The notes beneath the pieces were generated by a model. It saw only the letters and a list, made by a program, of their open reading frames with translations, had not been told where the DNA came from and did not search any database. From an uncultured Garciella sp. (lineage in GTDB: Bacteria; Bacillota; Clostridia; Eubacteriales; Garciellaceae), in NCBI GenBank assembly GCA_900555725.1, contig USMD01000009.1:1-30230 (forward strand): 30,230 nt of DNA, written 5' to 3'. A program made the translations under genes and the position numbers. Shown here piece by piece: positions 7,875 through 16,142 of this stretch (within the stretch, counting starts at the first letter, position 1; each line of letters opens with the position of its first letter).

Positions 7875-8096
7875 ATGAATAATATGACTGGAAATACGAC
7901 TGCACCACAATTAACAGCTGATAATCTAAAAGTATTAAAGGATCAAATTGAATATGAAGCCCTAATGAACAAAAAAGCAAGACAATATGGAGAATATTGT
8001 ACTGATACTCAATTAAAGAGTGTATGTAATAAAGCTGCTGATATTCACAGACAAAATTTCAATAATTTAAAAAACTATTTAGACTCTCATCAATAA
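7875..8096 (+). CDS. small CotF-like spore coat-type protein
   Basis: A 73-residue soluble helical protein containing LTADNLKVLKDQIEYEALMNKKARQYGEYC and a second helix ending IHRQNFNNLKNYLDSHQ. This helix pair with a conserved H-x3-F/H pattern is typical of the small coat-associated partner encoded before CotF-domain proteins in Clostridia. The start follows AAGGAGGATG. It lies 48 bases before the CotF-domain gene in the same direction, and the two probably form one unit expressed in the mother cell. Upstream lies the 115-bp repeat. Family assignment is moderately sure; function in the coat is inferred. Confidence 0.68.
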   Translation: MNNMTGNTTAPQLTADNLKVLKDQIEYEALMNKKARQYGEYCTDTQLKSVCNKAADIHRQNFNNLKNYLDSHQ

Positions 8097-8144
8097 TTAA
8101 GGCTCAAAAAATAGTTGTTATAAAAATAAAATGGAGGGATTACA

Positions 8145-8423
8145 TTGGCTCATCAACCAAGTTTTAGTGAAAAGGAATTAATGCATGATTTATTAGCCAC
8201 TGAAAAACAAGTAATTAATGCTTATAGTGTTGGTATGACTGAATCTTCTTGTCCTAATTTAAGAAGTACTCTAGAGGACAATTTCAAAAGTATAGAACAA
8301 GTTCAATATGATATTTTTAACGCTATGCAGCAAAAAAATTGGTACCAAGTAAAGAATGCTCCATCCAATGAGGTGCAACAATTGAAAAATGATTCTAATA
8401 CAATGGGTGCACAGCTTAAATAG
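8145..8423 (+). CDS. CotF-domain spore coat protein
   Basis: A 92-residue protein of the Coat_F family. Diagnostic stretches are MHDLLATEKQVINAYSVGMTE, SSCPNLRSTLEDNF and FNAMQQKNWYQVKNA, close to the CotF consensus (TEK..I..Y...ITE....LR..L......Q..IF..M...GWY). It begins with TTG at 8145, six bases after GGAGGG, since no ATG is suitably placed. CotF proteins are laid down in the spore coat. Its partner is the 73-residue gene just upstream. Confidence 0.88.
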   Translation: MAHQPSFSEKELMHDLLATEKQVINAYSVGMTESSCPNLRSTLEDNFKSIEQVQYDIFNAMQQKNWYQVKNAPSNEVQQLKNDSNTMGAQLK

Positions 8424-8441
8424 TTAAAAAAGTAAAGAATT

Positions 8442-8551
8442 AGCTATAGATGTTTTCAATGGGCTGCTTCACAAGTACCCTATTTCCTATCAATAAAATC
8501 AATGATAGAAAAGGAACACTTGAGTCGCTGCTTCATGAAACATCTATGGCT
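8442..8551. repeat. 110-bp imperfect hairpin element between convergent genes
   Basis: Outer arms 8442-8455 and 8538-8551 pair over 14 bp with one wobble, and inner segments also pair in part. It separates the convergent cotF-like and livF genes and may terminate both. The arm sequence and an internal GCTGCTTC resemble the hairpin at 27005-27051. Confidence 0.55.
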
Positions 8552-8590
8552 TCTTTCATTTCTTTTGGATCTGCTTTACAATAATTTTCT

Positions 8591-9298
8591 TTATCCTGCT
8601 AAATAAGATTTTTTTACTCTTTCATCTTTTAACAGATTCTGTGCCTTTCCTTCGGTAGTAATTTGTCCGTTTTGAATAATATAGGCCATATCGGCAGCTT
8701 TTAGAGCCATATTTGCATTTTGCTCTACTAATAAAATAGTAGTTCCCGAACTTTTATTGATATCCTTAATGATGGAGAAAATTTCTTTTACTATAATAGG
8801 AGCAAGTCCTAGGGATGGCTCATCTAGCAATAATAACTTTGGCTTAGAAAGAAGAGCTCTAGCAATGGCTAACATTTGTTGTTCCCCACCAGAGAGGGTA
8901 CCTGCTAATTGTTCCTTCCTCTCTTCCAGCCTGGGAAATAGAGAAAATACATAATCAAAATCTTTTTTGATTTGCTCTTTATCCCTTCTGGTATAGGCCC
9001 CTAATTCAAGATTTTCCAATACGCTCATATTGGAAAAAACCCTTCTTCCTTCTGGAGAATGGGAGATCCCTTCTTTCACAATTTCGGGAGCAGAAAGAGA
9101 ATGAATAGGTTTTCCTTTGTATAGGATTTTTCCAGACTCTGGCTTTATCAATCCAGATATACTACGAAGGGTGGTGGATTTTCCTGCCCCATTGGAACCA
9201 ATTAATGCTACAATCTCCCCTTCTTCAATCCTAAGATTTGCATTTTTCAAGGCATGAATGGCTCCATAGTAAACATTTAAGCTCTGTAATTCTAGCAT
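8591..9298 (-). CDS. livF: branched-chain amino acid ABC transporter ATPase
   Basis: Second ATPase of the LIV-type importer, 235 residues. Walker A is GSNGAGKST, signature LSGGEQQM, Walker B LLLLDEPSLGLAP, with the LivF-typical SPEGRRVFSNMSVLENLELGAY. The ATG is two bases past the livG stop, and its GGAGGTGA ribosome binding site lies within the end of livG, so translation is coupled. It is the last gene of the livJHMGF operon and pairs with LivG to drive uptake of leucine, isoleucine or valine. Confidence 0.95.
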   Translation of the reverse strand: MLELQSLNVYYGAIHALKNANLRIEEGEIVALIGSNGAGKSTTLRSISGLIKPESGKILYKGKPIHSLSAPEIVKEGISHSPEGRRVFSNMSVLENLELGAYTRRDKEQIKKDFDYVFSLFPRLEERKEQLAGTLSGGEQQMLAIARALLSKPKLLLLDEPSLGLAPIIVKEIFSIIKDINKSSGTTILLVEQNANMALKAADMAYIIQNGQITTEGKAQNLLKDERVKKSYLAG

Positions 9299-9300
9299 GA

Positions 9301-10071
9301 TTATTCACCTCCAAGATATGCCTTAATAACTTGAGGATTGTTTTGAACCTCTTCAGGCACTCCCCTTGTAATTAATTTCCCATAATCAAATACAAAGACT
9401 CTATCACAGATCTCCATTACCAAGGACATATCATGTTCAATTAATAGAATGGTAAGATCAAATTCTTTCTTAATCCAACGAATTAAATTTGTAAGTTCCC
9501 TGGTTTCATTGGGATTCATTCCTGCGGCTGGTTCATCTAATAAAAGAAGCTTTGGCTTGGAAGCTAGAGCTCTGACAATTTCTAATTTTCTTTGTTCCCC
9601 ATAGGGAAGATTTTTAGCCAGTTCATCCCTCTTGTTTGCTAGATGAAATATTTCCAAAAGTTTCAAAGCTTCTCCATAGGCTTCTTTTTCCTTTTTATAA
9701 AAAGAAGAAGTGCGAAAAATAGAAGAAAACATTCCATAGCCTATACGATTGTGATAACCTAAAAGTACATTTTCAACGACACTCATTTCTTTAAAAAGTC
9801 TTATATTTTGGAAAGTCCTTACAATCCCATAATCTGACATTTTATGGGGTCTAAATTCCTTCGAAGTAACGGTCCTGTCAAAATTTAGCTTTATCTCACC
9901 GGAGGTTGGTCTATAAATGCCTGTGAGTAGATTAAAAAAGGTAGTTTTTCCTGCCCCATTAGGGCCAATAATCCCAATGATTTCTCCTTCTTCGATGGTC
10001 ATATTAATATCCGAAATAGCTTTTACGCCTCCAAAGAATTTAGATAGTTTCTTCACTTCTATTACCGACAT
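9301..10071 (-). CDS. livG: branched-chain amino acid ABC transporter ATPase
   Basis: First ATPase of the LIV importer: Walker A GPNGAGKTTFFNLLTG, the LivG-type YGIVRTFQNIRLFKEMSVVENV segment, a modified signature LPYGEQRKLEIVRAL, Walker B LLLLDEPAAGMNP and H-loop EHDM. I chose ATG 10071 (protein MSVIEVKKLSKFFGG) because AAGGGGTG stands seven bases before it; a GTG at 10080 would add three residues. The start overlaps the livM end by 32 bases. Confidence 0.95.
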   Translation of the reverse strand: MSVIEVKKLSKFFGGVKAISDINMTIEEGEIIGIIGPNGAGKTTFFNLLTGIYRPTSGEIKLNFDRTVTSKEFRPHKMSDYGIVRTFQNIRLFKEMSVVENVLLGYHNRIGYGMFSSIFRTSSFYKKEKEAYGEALKLLEIFHLANKRDELAKNLPYGEQRKLEIVRALASKPKLLLLDEPAAGMNPNETRELTNLIRWIKKEFDLTILLIEHDMSLVMEICDRVFVFDYGKLITRGVPEEVQNNPQVIKAYLGGE

Positions 10072-10999
10072 TTGCAACACCCCTTTTCTTAAAGAATTTA
10101 AATGGTGTCTTTCCTATAAGCCCTTGGGGCCTAAATACCATAATCAAAAATAATACAACTGCGTAAATTACCATACGTAGTTCTGGAATTCCCTGTAAAA
10201 ACATGGATATAATAGAAAGGACAATTGCTCCTACTACAGCCCCTAAGGTACTTCCCATTCCTCCAAATACCACAAAAACTAAAATATCAATAGATTTCAT
10301 AAATCCAAAGGAATCAGGCTTAATAAAGTAAAAATAATTGGCATACAAAGCTCCTGCTACCCCTGCAAAAACCGCTCCAATGACAAAGGTAAACACCTTA
10401 TAATAGGTGGTATTTACTCCCGCTGATTCTGCTGCAATTTCATCTTCCCTTATGGCAATACAAGCCCTTCCATGGTCAGATTTTACGAAATTCTCAATTA
10501 CTACAATGGCAACGACCATAGCAAAATAAAGCCAAGCCCAAGTAGTATATTGGGGAATATCGTTTAATCCAATAGCACCGCCAATATAATCATTATTTAA
10601 AGCAATAATCCTTATAATTTCTCCAAAACCTAAGGTAGCAATGGCAAGATAATCTCCTTTTAATCTTAGGGTAGGGATTCCAATGATGACCCCTGCAATG
10701 GCAGCAAAGAAAGCTGCTCCTAAAATACCAACAATAAATGGTTGCCCTAACTTAGCAGTTAAAATTCCAGAGGCATAAGCTCCCACCGCCATAAAAGCTG
10801 CATGACCTAGGGATAGCTGACCAGTAAACCCTGTAATTAAGTTTAAACTAACTGCTAAAAGAATATTAATTCCAATAGTTACAATATTCATATAGATATA
10901 GGAGTCAATCATTCCAGTATTGATCAAAAGACTGCCTATAAGATAAACAACAAAAACCGCTACTAGAATGGTGATATTTTTCTTATTGAAAATTTTCAT
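10040..10999 (-). CDS. livM: branched-chain amino acid ABC transporter permease
   Basis: LivM-type permease with eight or more hydrophobic helices, including NLITGFTGQLSLGHAAFMAVGAY and the cytoplasmic coupling region SDHGRACIAIREDEIAAESAGVN. The C-terminus FRPQGLIGKTP is characteristic of LivM. ATG 10999 follows AGGGGGTG with six bases; a GTG at 11008 is less well placed. About 319 residues, normal for the family. It partners with LivH to form the channel. Confidence 0.94.
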   Translation of the reverse strand: MKIFNKKNITILVAVFVVYLIGSLLINTGMIDSYIYMNIVTIGINILLAVSLNLITGFTGQLSLGHAAFMAVGAYASGILTAKLGQPFIVGILGAAFFAAIAGVIIGIPTLRLKGDYLAIATLGFGEIIRIIALNNDYIGGAIGLNDIPQYTTWAWLYFAMVVAIVVIENFVKSDHGRACIAIREDEIAAESAGVNTTYYKVFTFVIGAVFAGVAGALYANYFYFIKPDSFGFMKSIDILVFVVFGGMGSTLGAVVGAIVLSIISMFLQGIPELRMVIYAVVLFLIMVFRPQGLIGKTPFKFFKKRGVANVGNRSEETI

Positions 11000-11011
11000 C
11001 CTATACACCCC

Positions 11012-11896
11012 CTATACCTTTTCCTTTACGTTCTTGCCCAAAATCCCATTGGGTAATATTAAAAGAACTATAATTAAAATCACATAAGCAACTGCGTCTT
11101 TGTAAAGGGATCCTCCAAAGGTACTTACCATTGTCTCAATAATCCCTAATAAAAATCCACCAAAGGCAGCACCAGGAATAAGACCAATTCCACCAATTAC
11201 CGCAGCTACAAAGGCTTTGATTCCTGGCAACACTCCCATAAGAGGATTAATAGAATTATAATAGACTCCAACCAACACCCCTGCTGCACCTGCTAGGGCG
11301 GATCCAATGGCAAAGGTAAAGGATATAGCCTTATCCATATGAATTCCCATAAGCTGAGCAGCATCTCTGTCTAAGGAAACCGCCCTTATAGCCTTACCCG
11401 TTTTTGTATTCTTAATGATAAATTGAAGCACTAACATAAGAAAGATGGTAACCAGTATAATATAAATATTTCTTATATCTATAACAATATCTGTATGAAA
11501 AAGATGAATGGATTTATGGGGCAGGATCTCTGGAAAAGTCCTAGTTTCTGCACCCACGAGGTACACCATTCCATATTCTAAAAACAAAGACATGGCAATT
11601 GCTGTAATTAATACTGCAATTCTTGTAGAATTTCTTAAAGGTCTATAGGCAACCTTTTCGATTACTACCCCTAAAATAGCACATCCTATCATAGATAAGA
11701 TAATAGCAGGGAAAAATCCTAAACCAAAATAAGTGGTTACAAAATAACCAATATATGCCCCTATCATATAGATATCACCATGGGCAAAGTTAAGTAAATT
11801 TATAATTCCATAAACCATAGTATATCCAAGGGCGATTAGTGCATAAATACTTCCTAGAGACACGCCATTTACAAGCTGTTGTATAAATTGTTCCAA
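11012..11896 (-). CDS. livH: branched-chain amino acid ABC transporter permease
   Basis: LivH-type permease, about 294 residues. Hallmarks are QLVNGVSLGSIYALIALGYTMVYGIINLLNFAHGD at the N-terminus and GKAIRAVSLDRDAAQLMGI as the ATPase-coupling loop. The open frame begins at GTG 11905, but AGGGGTGA would then overlap the start. TTG 11896 lies a few bases after it and gives MEQFIQQLVNGVSLGS, the usual LivH N-terminus, so I prefer it. A stable hairpin at 11928-11952 separates it from livJ. Confidence 0.93.
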   Translation of the reverse strand: MEQFIQQLVNGVSLGSIYALIALGYTMVYGIINLLNFAHGDIYMIGAYIGYFVTTYFGLGFFPAIILSMIGCAILGVVIEKVAYRPLRNSTRIAVLITAIAMSLFLEYGMVYLVGAETRTFPEILPHKSIHLFHTDIVIDIRNIYIILVTIFLMLVLQFIIKNTKTGKAIRAVSLDRDAAQLMGIHMDKAISFTFAIGSALAGAAGVLVGVYYNSINPLMGVLPGIKAFVAAVIGGIGLIPGAAFGGFLLGIIETMVSTFGGSLYKDAVAYVILIIVLLILPNGILGKNVKEKV

Positions 11897-11927
11897 ATCT
11901 ATCACCCCTTTGAAATATAAATTAGGT

Positions 11928-11952
11928 GTATTTAGGAGTAACTCCCAAATAC
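11928..11952 (-). promoter_or_regulatory. intercistronic hairpin between livJ and livH
   Basis: Two 12-base arms (11928-11939 and 11941-11952, one wobble) form a GGAGT/ACTCC-centred hairpin with no U run. Such structures after a binding-protein gene often protect its upstream mRNA and lower expression of the membrane genes. That role is inferred. Confidence 0.5.
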
Positions 11953-11981
11953 ATCTTATAAAATTCTTACCTTTTACAACT

Positions 11982-13145
11982 CTAGTTCAATTTTTTAAGG
12001 AAAGTGGGTACTCCGTTCTTTACTTCAAGTATGGTAACTGATTTTACAGGATTGTGGAATTTATCCATAGAAAGGGTACCAGTAACTCCCTTAAAGTCTT
12101 TTGTTTCTTCTAAAGCATTTTTAATCTTTTCTGGATCGGTCTCTCCAGCTCTCTCGATAGCATCAGCAACTAAATATGCCATATCATAACCTAAAGCATT
12201 GAAAGCATCTGCTTCTTCATTATATTTTACCTTAAATGCCTCTTGGAATTTAATTACCTCTGGAGCATCATCCATTGGGGAGTAGTGGTTTGTATAATAA
12301 ACATGATTTAAAGAATCATTTCCTGCAATTTCTGCAAGTTTTGGAGAATCATATCCATCTCCTCCAAGGATTGGAATATCTAACCCTAATTCCCTTGCTT
12401 GTTTTACAATCAAACCAACCTCTTCATAGTATCCTGGTACATATAGTACCTCTGCATCAGTTCCTTTGATATTGGTCAAAACGGACTTATAATCTGTGTC
12501 CTTTGCTTGATATGCTTCTTCTGCCACTACCGTTCCACCTAATCCAGTAAATTTATCTTTGAAAGCTTTTGTAAGTCCCTTACTATAATCACTGGTGTTA
12601 TCCATTAAAATTGCAGCTTTTTTTGTCCCTAAATCGCTATAAGCAAATTCTCCCATCTTAAGTCCTTGAAAGGAATCACTAAAGCAAGTCTTAAAAATAT
12701 ACTCCCTTACCTTTCCATTGCTATCTACAGTCACGTCATCTGCTGTAGCGGAAGCGGACACTATAGGAATTTTGTTTTGCATAGCTGGGGGGGTTGCACC
12801 CTTTGTATTTCCAGAAGTAGCTGGTCCTAACATAACCACAACATTATCCCTTGTTGCAAGTCTAGTAGCAACATTGGCTGCTTCTGCTGAATCTGACTTA
12901 TTATCCACTTTTGTGATCTTAATTTCTTTTCCAAGAACTCCACCATTTTCATTAATTTCTTCAATGGCAAGTTCGATCCCTTCTGTCAAACTTTGACCAT
13001 AGGTTGCAACATTTCCAGATAATTCATAATTTAAACCTACTTTGATGGTATCTCCATCAGATTCACTACTTGTATTTTTAGAACATCCTACAAATAAACT
13101 TACAGATAATAATAAAATAAAAAATACATATAAGCTCTTTTTCAT
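11982..13145 (-). CDS. livJ: branched-chain amino acid-binding lipoprotein
   Basis: Extracytoplasmic binding protein of the Peripla_BP_6 (LivJ/LivK) family, 387 residues. The N-terminus MKKSLYVFFILLLSVSLFVGC is a lipoprotein signal with its Cys. The mature part begins IKVGLNYELSGNVATYGQSLTEGIELAIEEINENGGVLGKEI, the standard opening, and contains VVMLGPATSGNTKG and VPGYYEEVGLIVKQARELGLDIPILGGDGYDSP. The ATG follows AAAGGAG. First gene of the operon, about 105 bases after the T-box terminator. Affinity between leucine, isoleucine and valine cannot be told from sequence; the T-box suggests valine status controls it. Confidence 0.93.
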   Translation of the reverse strand: MKKSLYVFFILLLSVSLFVGCSKNTSSESDGDTIKVGLNYELSGNVATYGQSLTEGIELAIEEINENGGVLGKEIKITKVDNKSDSAEAANVATRLATRDNVVVMLGPATSGNTKGATPPAMQNKIPIVSASATADDVTVDSNGKVREYIFKTCFSDSFQGLKMGEFAYSDLGTKKAAILMDNTSDYSKGLTKAFKDKFTGLGGTVVAEEAYQAKDTDYKSVLTNIKGTDAEVLYVPGYYEEVGLIVKQARELGLDIPILGGDGYDSPKLAEIAGNDSLNHVYYTNHYSPMDDAPEVIKFQEAFKVKYNEEADAFNALGYDMAYLVADAIERAGETDPEKIKNALEETKDFKGVTGTLSMDKFHNPVKSVTILEVKNGVPTFLKKLN

Positions 13146-13251
13146 ATTCCTTCTCCTTTCAATATTATTTTTAAAACCTTCTATTTCTAGAAAATGAATT
13201 AAAAATATTCCAAAAATTCAAAAATTTAAGCCTTATCTTTTATCCAATCAC

Positions 13252-13545
13252 CTCCTATAAAATAACGCCTCTATCATGCATATGACACATACACAATAGA
13301 GACGTGATTCCGCGTTACCACTCTACTTCGCAACCTTCTTTCAAAGATTACCTCAATAGGTTTTATAAAACCTTAGCCTATTAACGGTGCCAACCGTCAT
13401 AACCTACTCCATTCGGAAATGAAACTCAGAAGTGACCATTCTCTATCTGGATAATACTGGATCTCAGCTACACCAGCTCTCTGTGATTTTCTCAGGATAG
13501 TTTTCTCTTCCTCATCGTAGCTTACTTCTATCTAGATTGACTTTT
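13252..13545 (-). ncRNA. T-box leader, predicted valine (GUC) specifier
   Basis: Minus-strand leader upstream of livJ. In transcript order it has the Stem I AGAGAGCTGGTG (13482 to 13471), a specifier loop with GTC at 13436-13434 followed by ACT-TCTGAG, which is the position the specifier codon takes in known T-boxes, then the T-box AGAGTGGTAACGCGG ending near 13310, and a terminator stem (13304-13296 with 13274-13266, one wobble) followed by a T-rich run. Binding of uncharged tRNA-Val should favour the antiterminator and turn on the transporter. A promoter (TTGAAA, 17 bases, TTTAAA) lies at 13578-13550. The specifier call rests on alignment by eye. Confidence 0.93.
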
Positions 13546-13549
13546 TTGT

Positions 13550-13578
13550 TTTAAAAACACAATTTTTTAACTTTTCAA
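13550..13578 (-). promoter_or_regulatory. likely sigma-A promoter of the liv operon
   Basis: On the minus strand TTGAAA (13578-13573) and TTTAAA (13555-13550) are 17 bases apart, and the T-box Stem I begins shortly after. The -10 is a weak match. Confidence 0.5.
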
Positions 13579-13785
13579 AAATTTTTGAATAACTGTAAAA
13601 TAGATTACCACGAAATTTTCCATATGTCAATAAGTATTTTTAGAATTGTCTAAAAACTTTTTATGTAATGCTTTTTAAATTAATAGTAAAAGTTTGTATC
13701 CTAAAACAAAAGACTTTTCCAATAAAACCCCTTATAATGGATATAGAGTTTTCATAAACTAATATAGGATTAGGAGGGTTTTACA

Positions 13786-15141
13786 ATGAAAAAAAATGAT
13801 ATCGTAGAAGTTTCTATAGAAGATGTGGTCTTCCCTAATAAGGGAATTGGATATATAGACAATCAGAAGATCATTCTAAAAGGTGGCATTCGAGATCAAA
13901 AAGTAAAGGCAAGAATTACCAAGAAAAGAAAAAATAAGATAGAAGGTACTATTTTAGAAGTCTTAGAGCCTTCTCCTATCGAAATTACCCCAAAATGTAA
14001 ACATTTTGGACAATGCGGAGGTTGCAGCCTTCAAACCATTCCCTACCACTATCAATTAGAAATGAAAGCACAACAGGTCAAGGGAATTTTAGAGGAAGCC
14101 AATATTAGGAATTATGAGTTTTTAGGCATAGAACCTAGTCCTTTAGAATACGCCTATCGTAATAAGATGGAATTTTCCTTTGGAGATGAAATAAAGGGTG
14201 GCCCCTTAACTTTAGGAATGCACCCCAAAGGGAAATTTTACGAAATTATCACCACCAATGGCTGTCAAATCATAGATGAGGATTTTAGAAAGATTTTAGA
14301 AACAATATTAGAGTTTTTCCGTGAAGGAAAGGTTCCTTATTTCCATAAAGTAACCCATGAAGGGATCCTAAGACACTTGGTAGTTCGAAAGGCCTATAAA
14401 ACCGATCAATTGTTAATTAACCTAGTTACTACTTCCCAGCAAGAATTGCAATTGGACTCTTTAAAGGAGAAATTGCTTTCCCTCTCCTTATCTGGAAAAA
14501 TCATGGGGATATTACATACCATCAATGACAATGTAGCAGATATTGTCCAAAGGGATAAAACTCGGATTCTTTATGGACAAGATTTTATTACAGAGGAGAT
14601 TTTAGGATTATCCTTTAAAATTTCTGCTTTCTCCTTTTTTCAAACCAACTCTTTAGGAGCTGAGAAACTCTACTCTATTGTCAGGGATTTTGCAGGATCT
14701 ACCGAAGATCAAATGATTTTTGATCTTTATTGTGGCACAGGTACTATTGCTCAGATTATGGCGCCTGTGGCAAAAAAAGTAATTGGTATTGAAATTGTAG
14801 AAGAGGCAGTAAAAGCTGCTAAAGAAAATGCCTCCCTCAATGGTCTTAACAATTGTAATTTTATTACAGGGGATGTGATGGAAAAGATTGATGAACTAGT
14901 GGGAAAACCGGATTTGATTATTTTAGACCCCCCAAGGGCGGGAATTCATCCAAAAGCAATCCATAAGATTATAGATTTTCGCCCGTCAAAATTTATTTAT
15001 GTATCCTGTAAACCTACCTCGCTAGCCAACGATTTACCTATATTTACAGAGAATGGCTATAAAATAACAAAGGTACAATGTGTAGATATGTTTCCTCACA
15101 CTATGCATGTGGAAACGATAGTATTGCTACAAAGATACTAA
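13786..15141 (+). CDS. rlmD: 23S rRNA (uracil-5-)-methyltransferase
   Basis: SAM-dependent enzyme that methylates uridine C5 in 23S rRNA (RumA/RlmD or the Gram-positive dual-site RlmCD), 451 residues. Domains: an N-terminal TRAM RNA-binding fold (residues 1-60, GIGYIDNQKIILKGG), an iron-sulfur motif C-x5-C-x2-C (KCKHFGQCGGC) with a later Cys in TTNGCQ, and a C-terminal Rossmann methyltransferase with FDLYCGTGTIAQ, LDPPRAGIHP and the catalytic-Cys motif YVSCKPTSLANDL. The final HVETIVLL is standard. The start follows AGGAGG. In Firmicutes one enzyme often modifies both U747 and U1939, so the exact target is uncertain. Confidence 0.93.
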   Translation: MKKNDIVEVSIEDVVFPNKGIGYIDNQKIILKGGIRDQKVKARITKKRKNKIEGTILEVLEPSPIEITPKCKHFGQCGGCSLQTIPYHYQLEMKAQQVKGILEEANIRNYEFLGIEPSPLEYAYRNKMEFSFGDEIKGGPLTLGMHPKGKFYEIITTNGCQIIDEDFRKILETILEFFREGKVPYFHKVTHEGILRHLVVRKAYKTDQLLINLVTTSQQELQLDSLKEKLLSLSLSGKIMGILHTINDNVADIVQRDKTRILYGQDFITEEILGLSFKISAFSFFQTNSLGAEKLYSIVRDFAGSTEDQMIFDLYCGTGTIAQIMAPVAKKVIGIEIVEEAVKAAKENASLNGLNNCNFITGDVMEKIDELVGKPDLIILDPPRAGIHPKAIHKIIDFRPSKFIYVSCKPTSLANDLPIFTENGYKITKVQCVDMFPHTMHVETIVLLQRY

Positions 15142-15310
15142 GACTCGAAATTATTGGCTTCAAGCGCTTTTATAAGCGAGGGCGATAAAAATCAGAAATA
15201 AAGAGATTAGGGACTACATCAATGTCTCTGTAGCGATCGCCCTAGAGTGTGGGAACACAATAAATGGCAATTAAATAAGAGCTTAAAAAATTAAATTTAC
15301 TCAAATTTAT
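15142..15310. other. gene-free region with structured repeats
   Basis: No gene is visible. The arms AGGGCGAT (15179-15186) and ATCGCCCT (15236-15243) pair perfectly and enclose a smaller GGGAC/GTCTC hairpin, and AGCGC and AAGCG lie just before. This could be a structured RNA, a repeat relic or debris. I know no family that matches. Confidence 0.35.
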
Positions 15311-15338
15311 AAGGCGTTTCTGTAAAAAGAAGCGTCTT
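15311..15338 (+). terminator. probable terminator after rlmD
   Basis: An 11-bp stem with two wobble pairs (15311-15321 with 15328-15338) and a GTAAAA loop, followed by a broken T run. Confidence 0.5.
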
Positions 15339-15357
15339 TGATTTGGAAAAAATATAA

Positions 15358-15387
15358 AAATCCTGTAAAGGTTTTTTCACAGGATTT
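15358..15387. terminator. hairpin, terminator-like on the minus strand
   Basis: A perfect 9-bp stem (AAATCCTGT with ACAGGATTT) has a 12-base loop. On the minus strand a long T-rich run follows. It directly abuts the VanZ-like fragment, so a former neighbouring gene probably ended here. Confidence 0.6.
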
Positions 15388-15627
15388 AGCTTTTCTTTAG
15401 CCATTGAGCTTTGTCAATTATTTAATCGAAGAAATACAGATATTGATGATTTGCTTATGAATACATTAGGTGCGATTTTCGGCTATCTGATTTGGGTATT
15501 GTTCAAAAAAATATTTAAGAAAACGAATAAAAAAGCAATCTCACTATCTCAACATGAACCCATTGTATATTTGGTGTTGGCAGTATTAGGAGAATTTCTT
15601 TTATATAATTGGAGATTATTTCTTTAA
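15379..15627 (+). pseudogene. 3' fragment of a VanZ-like membrane protein gene
   Basis: One frame reads TGFSFSLAIELCQLFNRR, then NTDIDDLLMNTLGAIFGYLIW and a basic and hydrophobic tail, ending at TAA 15625-15627. This is the C-terminal half of the VanZ-like family (GF..SL.IE..Q....R..DIDD...NTLG...GY). There is no start codon or ribosome binding site and the N-terminal half is missing; upstream in-frame is a stop at 15355-15357. An intact VanZ-like gene lies 1.4 kb downstream (17051-17566), so this may be a decayed second copy, though the two sequences have clearly diverged. Confidence 0.75.
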
Positions 15628-15865
15628 GATGCAATCTTATCTAAACAATCTGCACCAACATCTACCATCATTCGAGCTGCAACCTTAGATTCTTCTATAG
15701 AACGTCCCCCTGGTACATTTTCTTCTCCACTAAGACGGAGAATCACAGAATAATCATTGCCGTCTTGCGTTTTATATTCTTTATGACCTCCATTGGGAAT
15801 TGCATTCTATTATCAAAACTTCCACCGAATTCATCTAATCTTCTATTTGATGGGAACAGAACTTT
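15628..15865 (-). pseudogene. internal fragment of an Old Yellow Enzyme-type NADH:flavin oxidoreductase
   Basis: On the minus strand one frame gives NRRLDEFGGSFDNRMQFPMEVIKNIKR. After a one-base shift near 15760-15770 the next frame gives NDYSVILRLSGEENVPGGRSIEES and KVAARMMVDVGADCLD. Together these follow the middle of the Old Yellow Enzyme / 2,4-dienoyl-CoA reductase barrel (N.R.DE.GGS..NR..F..E, then V..R.S..E..PGGR...E). Both ends are missing, and there is an internal frameshift, so it is a dead fragment. It runs opposite to the flanking fragments and ends where the VanZ-like fragment stops. Confidence 0.75.
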
Positions 15866-16066
15866 ACTCGACACTCTATCCTATCTTGACTCAGATAAAA
15901 ATACTATAGCATCTACAGAAAATTATTTATTCATAAAAATACCATGAATCATCGTTTGAATAAAATTCGTGAAGCTACAGATTTAGATTTTCAAAACTTT
16001 GACCAATGTGTTCAAATTTACTTAAGCTTCAAGAGTTTAGAAATAGATCATACTTTGTCCTTTTGA
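15861..16066 (+). pseudogene. 3' fragment of a PucR/CdaR-type transcriptional regulator
   Basis: The plus strand reads TLLDTLSYLDSDKNTIASTEN, then after a one-base frameshift near 15925 LFIHKNTMNHRLNKIREATDLDF and QNFDQCVQIYLSF, ending at TGA 16064-16066. This is the C-terminal helix-turn-helix of PucR-family regulators (L..TL..YL......T...LFIHRNT..YRL.KI...TGLD). The rest of the protein is missing. It abuts the oppositely oriented oxidoreductase fragment with no spacer. Because PucR-type and CdaR-type regulators share this domain, the original target cannot be named. Confidence 0.78.
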
Positions 16067-16098
16067 TTGTCCTACAGGTTTTCACGAAATTAAAAAAA

Positions 16099-16116
16099 CC
16101 CTGGATTTCTCCAGGG
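16099..16116 (-). terminator. terminator of the iron-sulfur flavoprotein gene
   Basis: A perfect 7-bp stem CCCTGGA/TCCAGGG with a four-base loop and a seven-base T run on the minus strand, 27 bases after the stop. Confidence 0.88.
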
Positions 16117-16142
16117 ACAATTAGCTTTTAGCTTCTAAATTT

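Noticed and set aside
12718..12996. 92-codon plus-strand open frame
   Set aside because: It is antisense to livJ with no start signal.
15765..15947. 60-codon plus-strand open frame taken as a gene
   Set aside because: Its first half is antisense to the oxidoreductase fragment and its second half is the frameshifted part of the PucR-type fragment.
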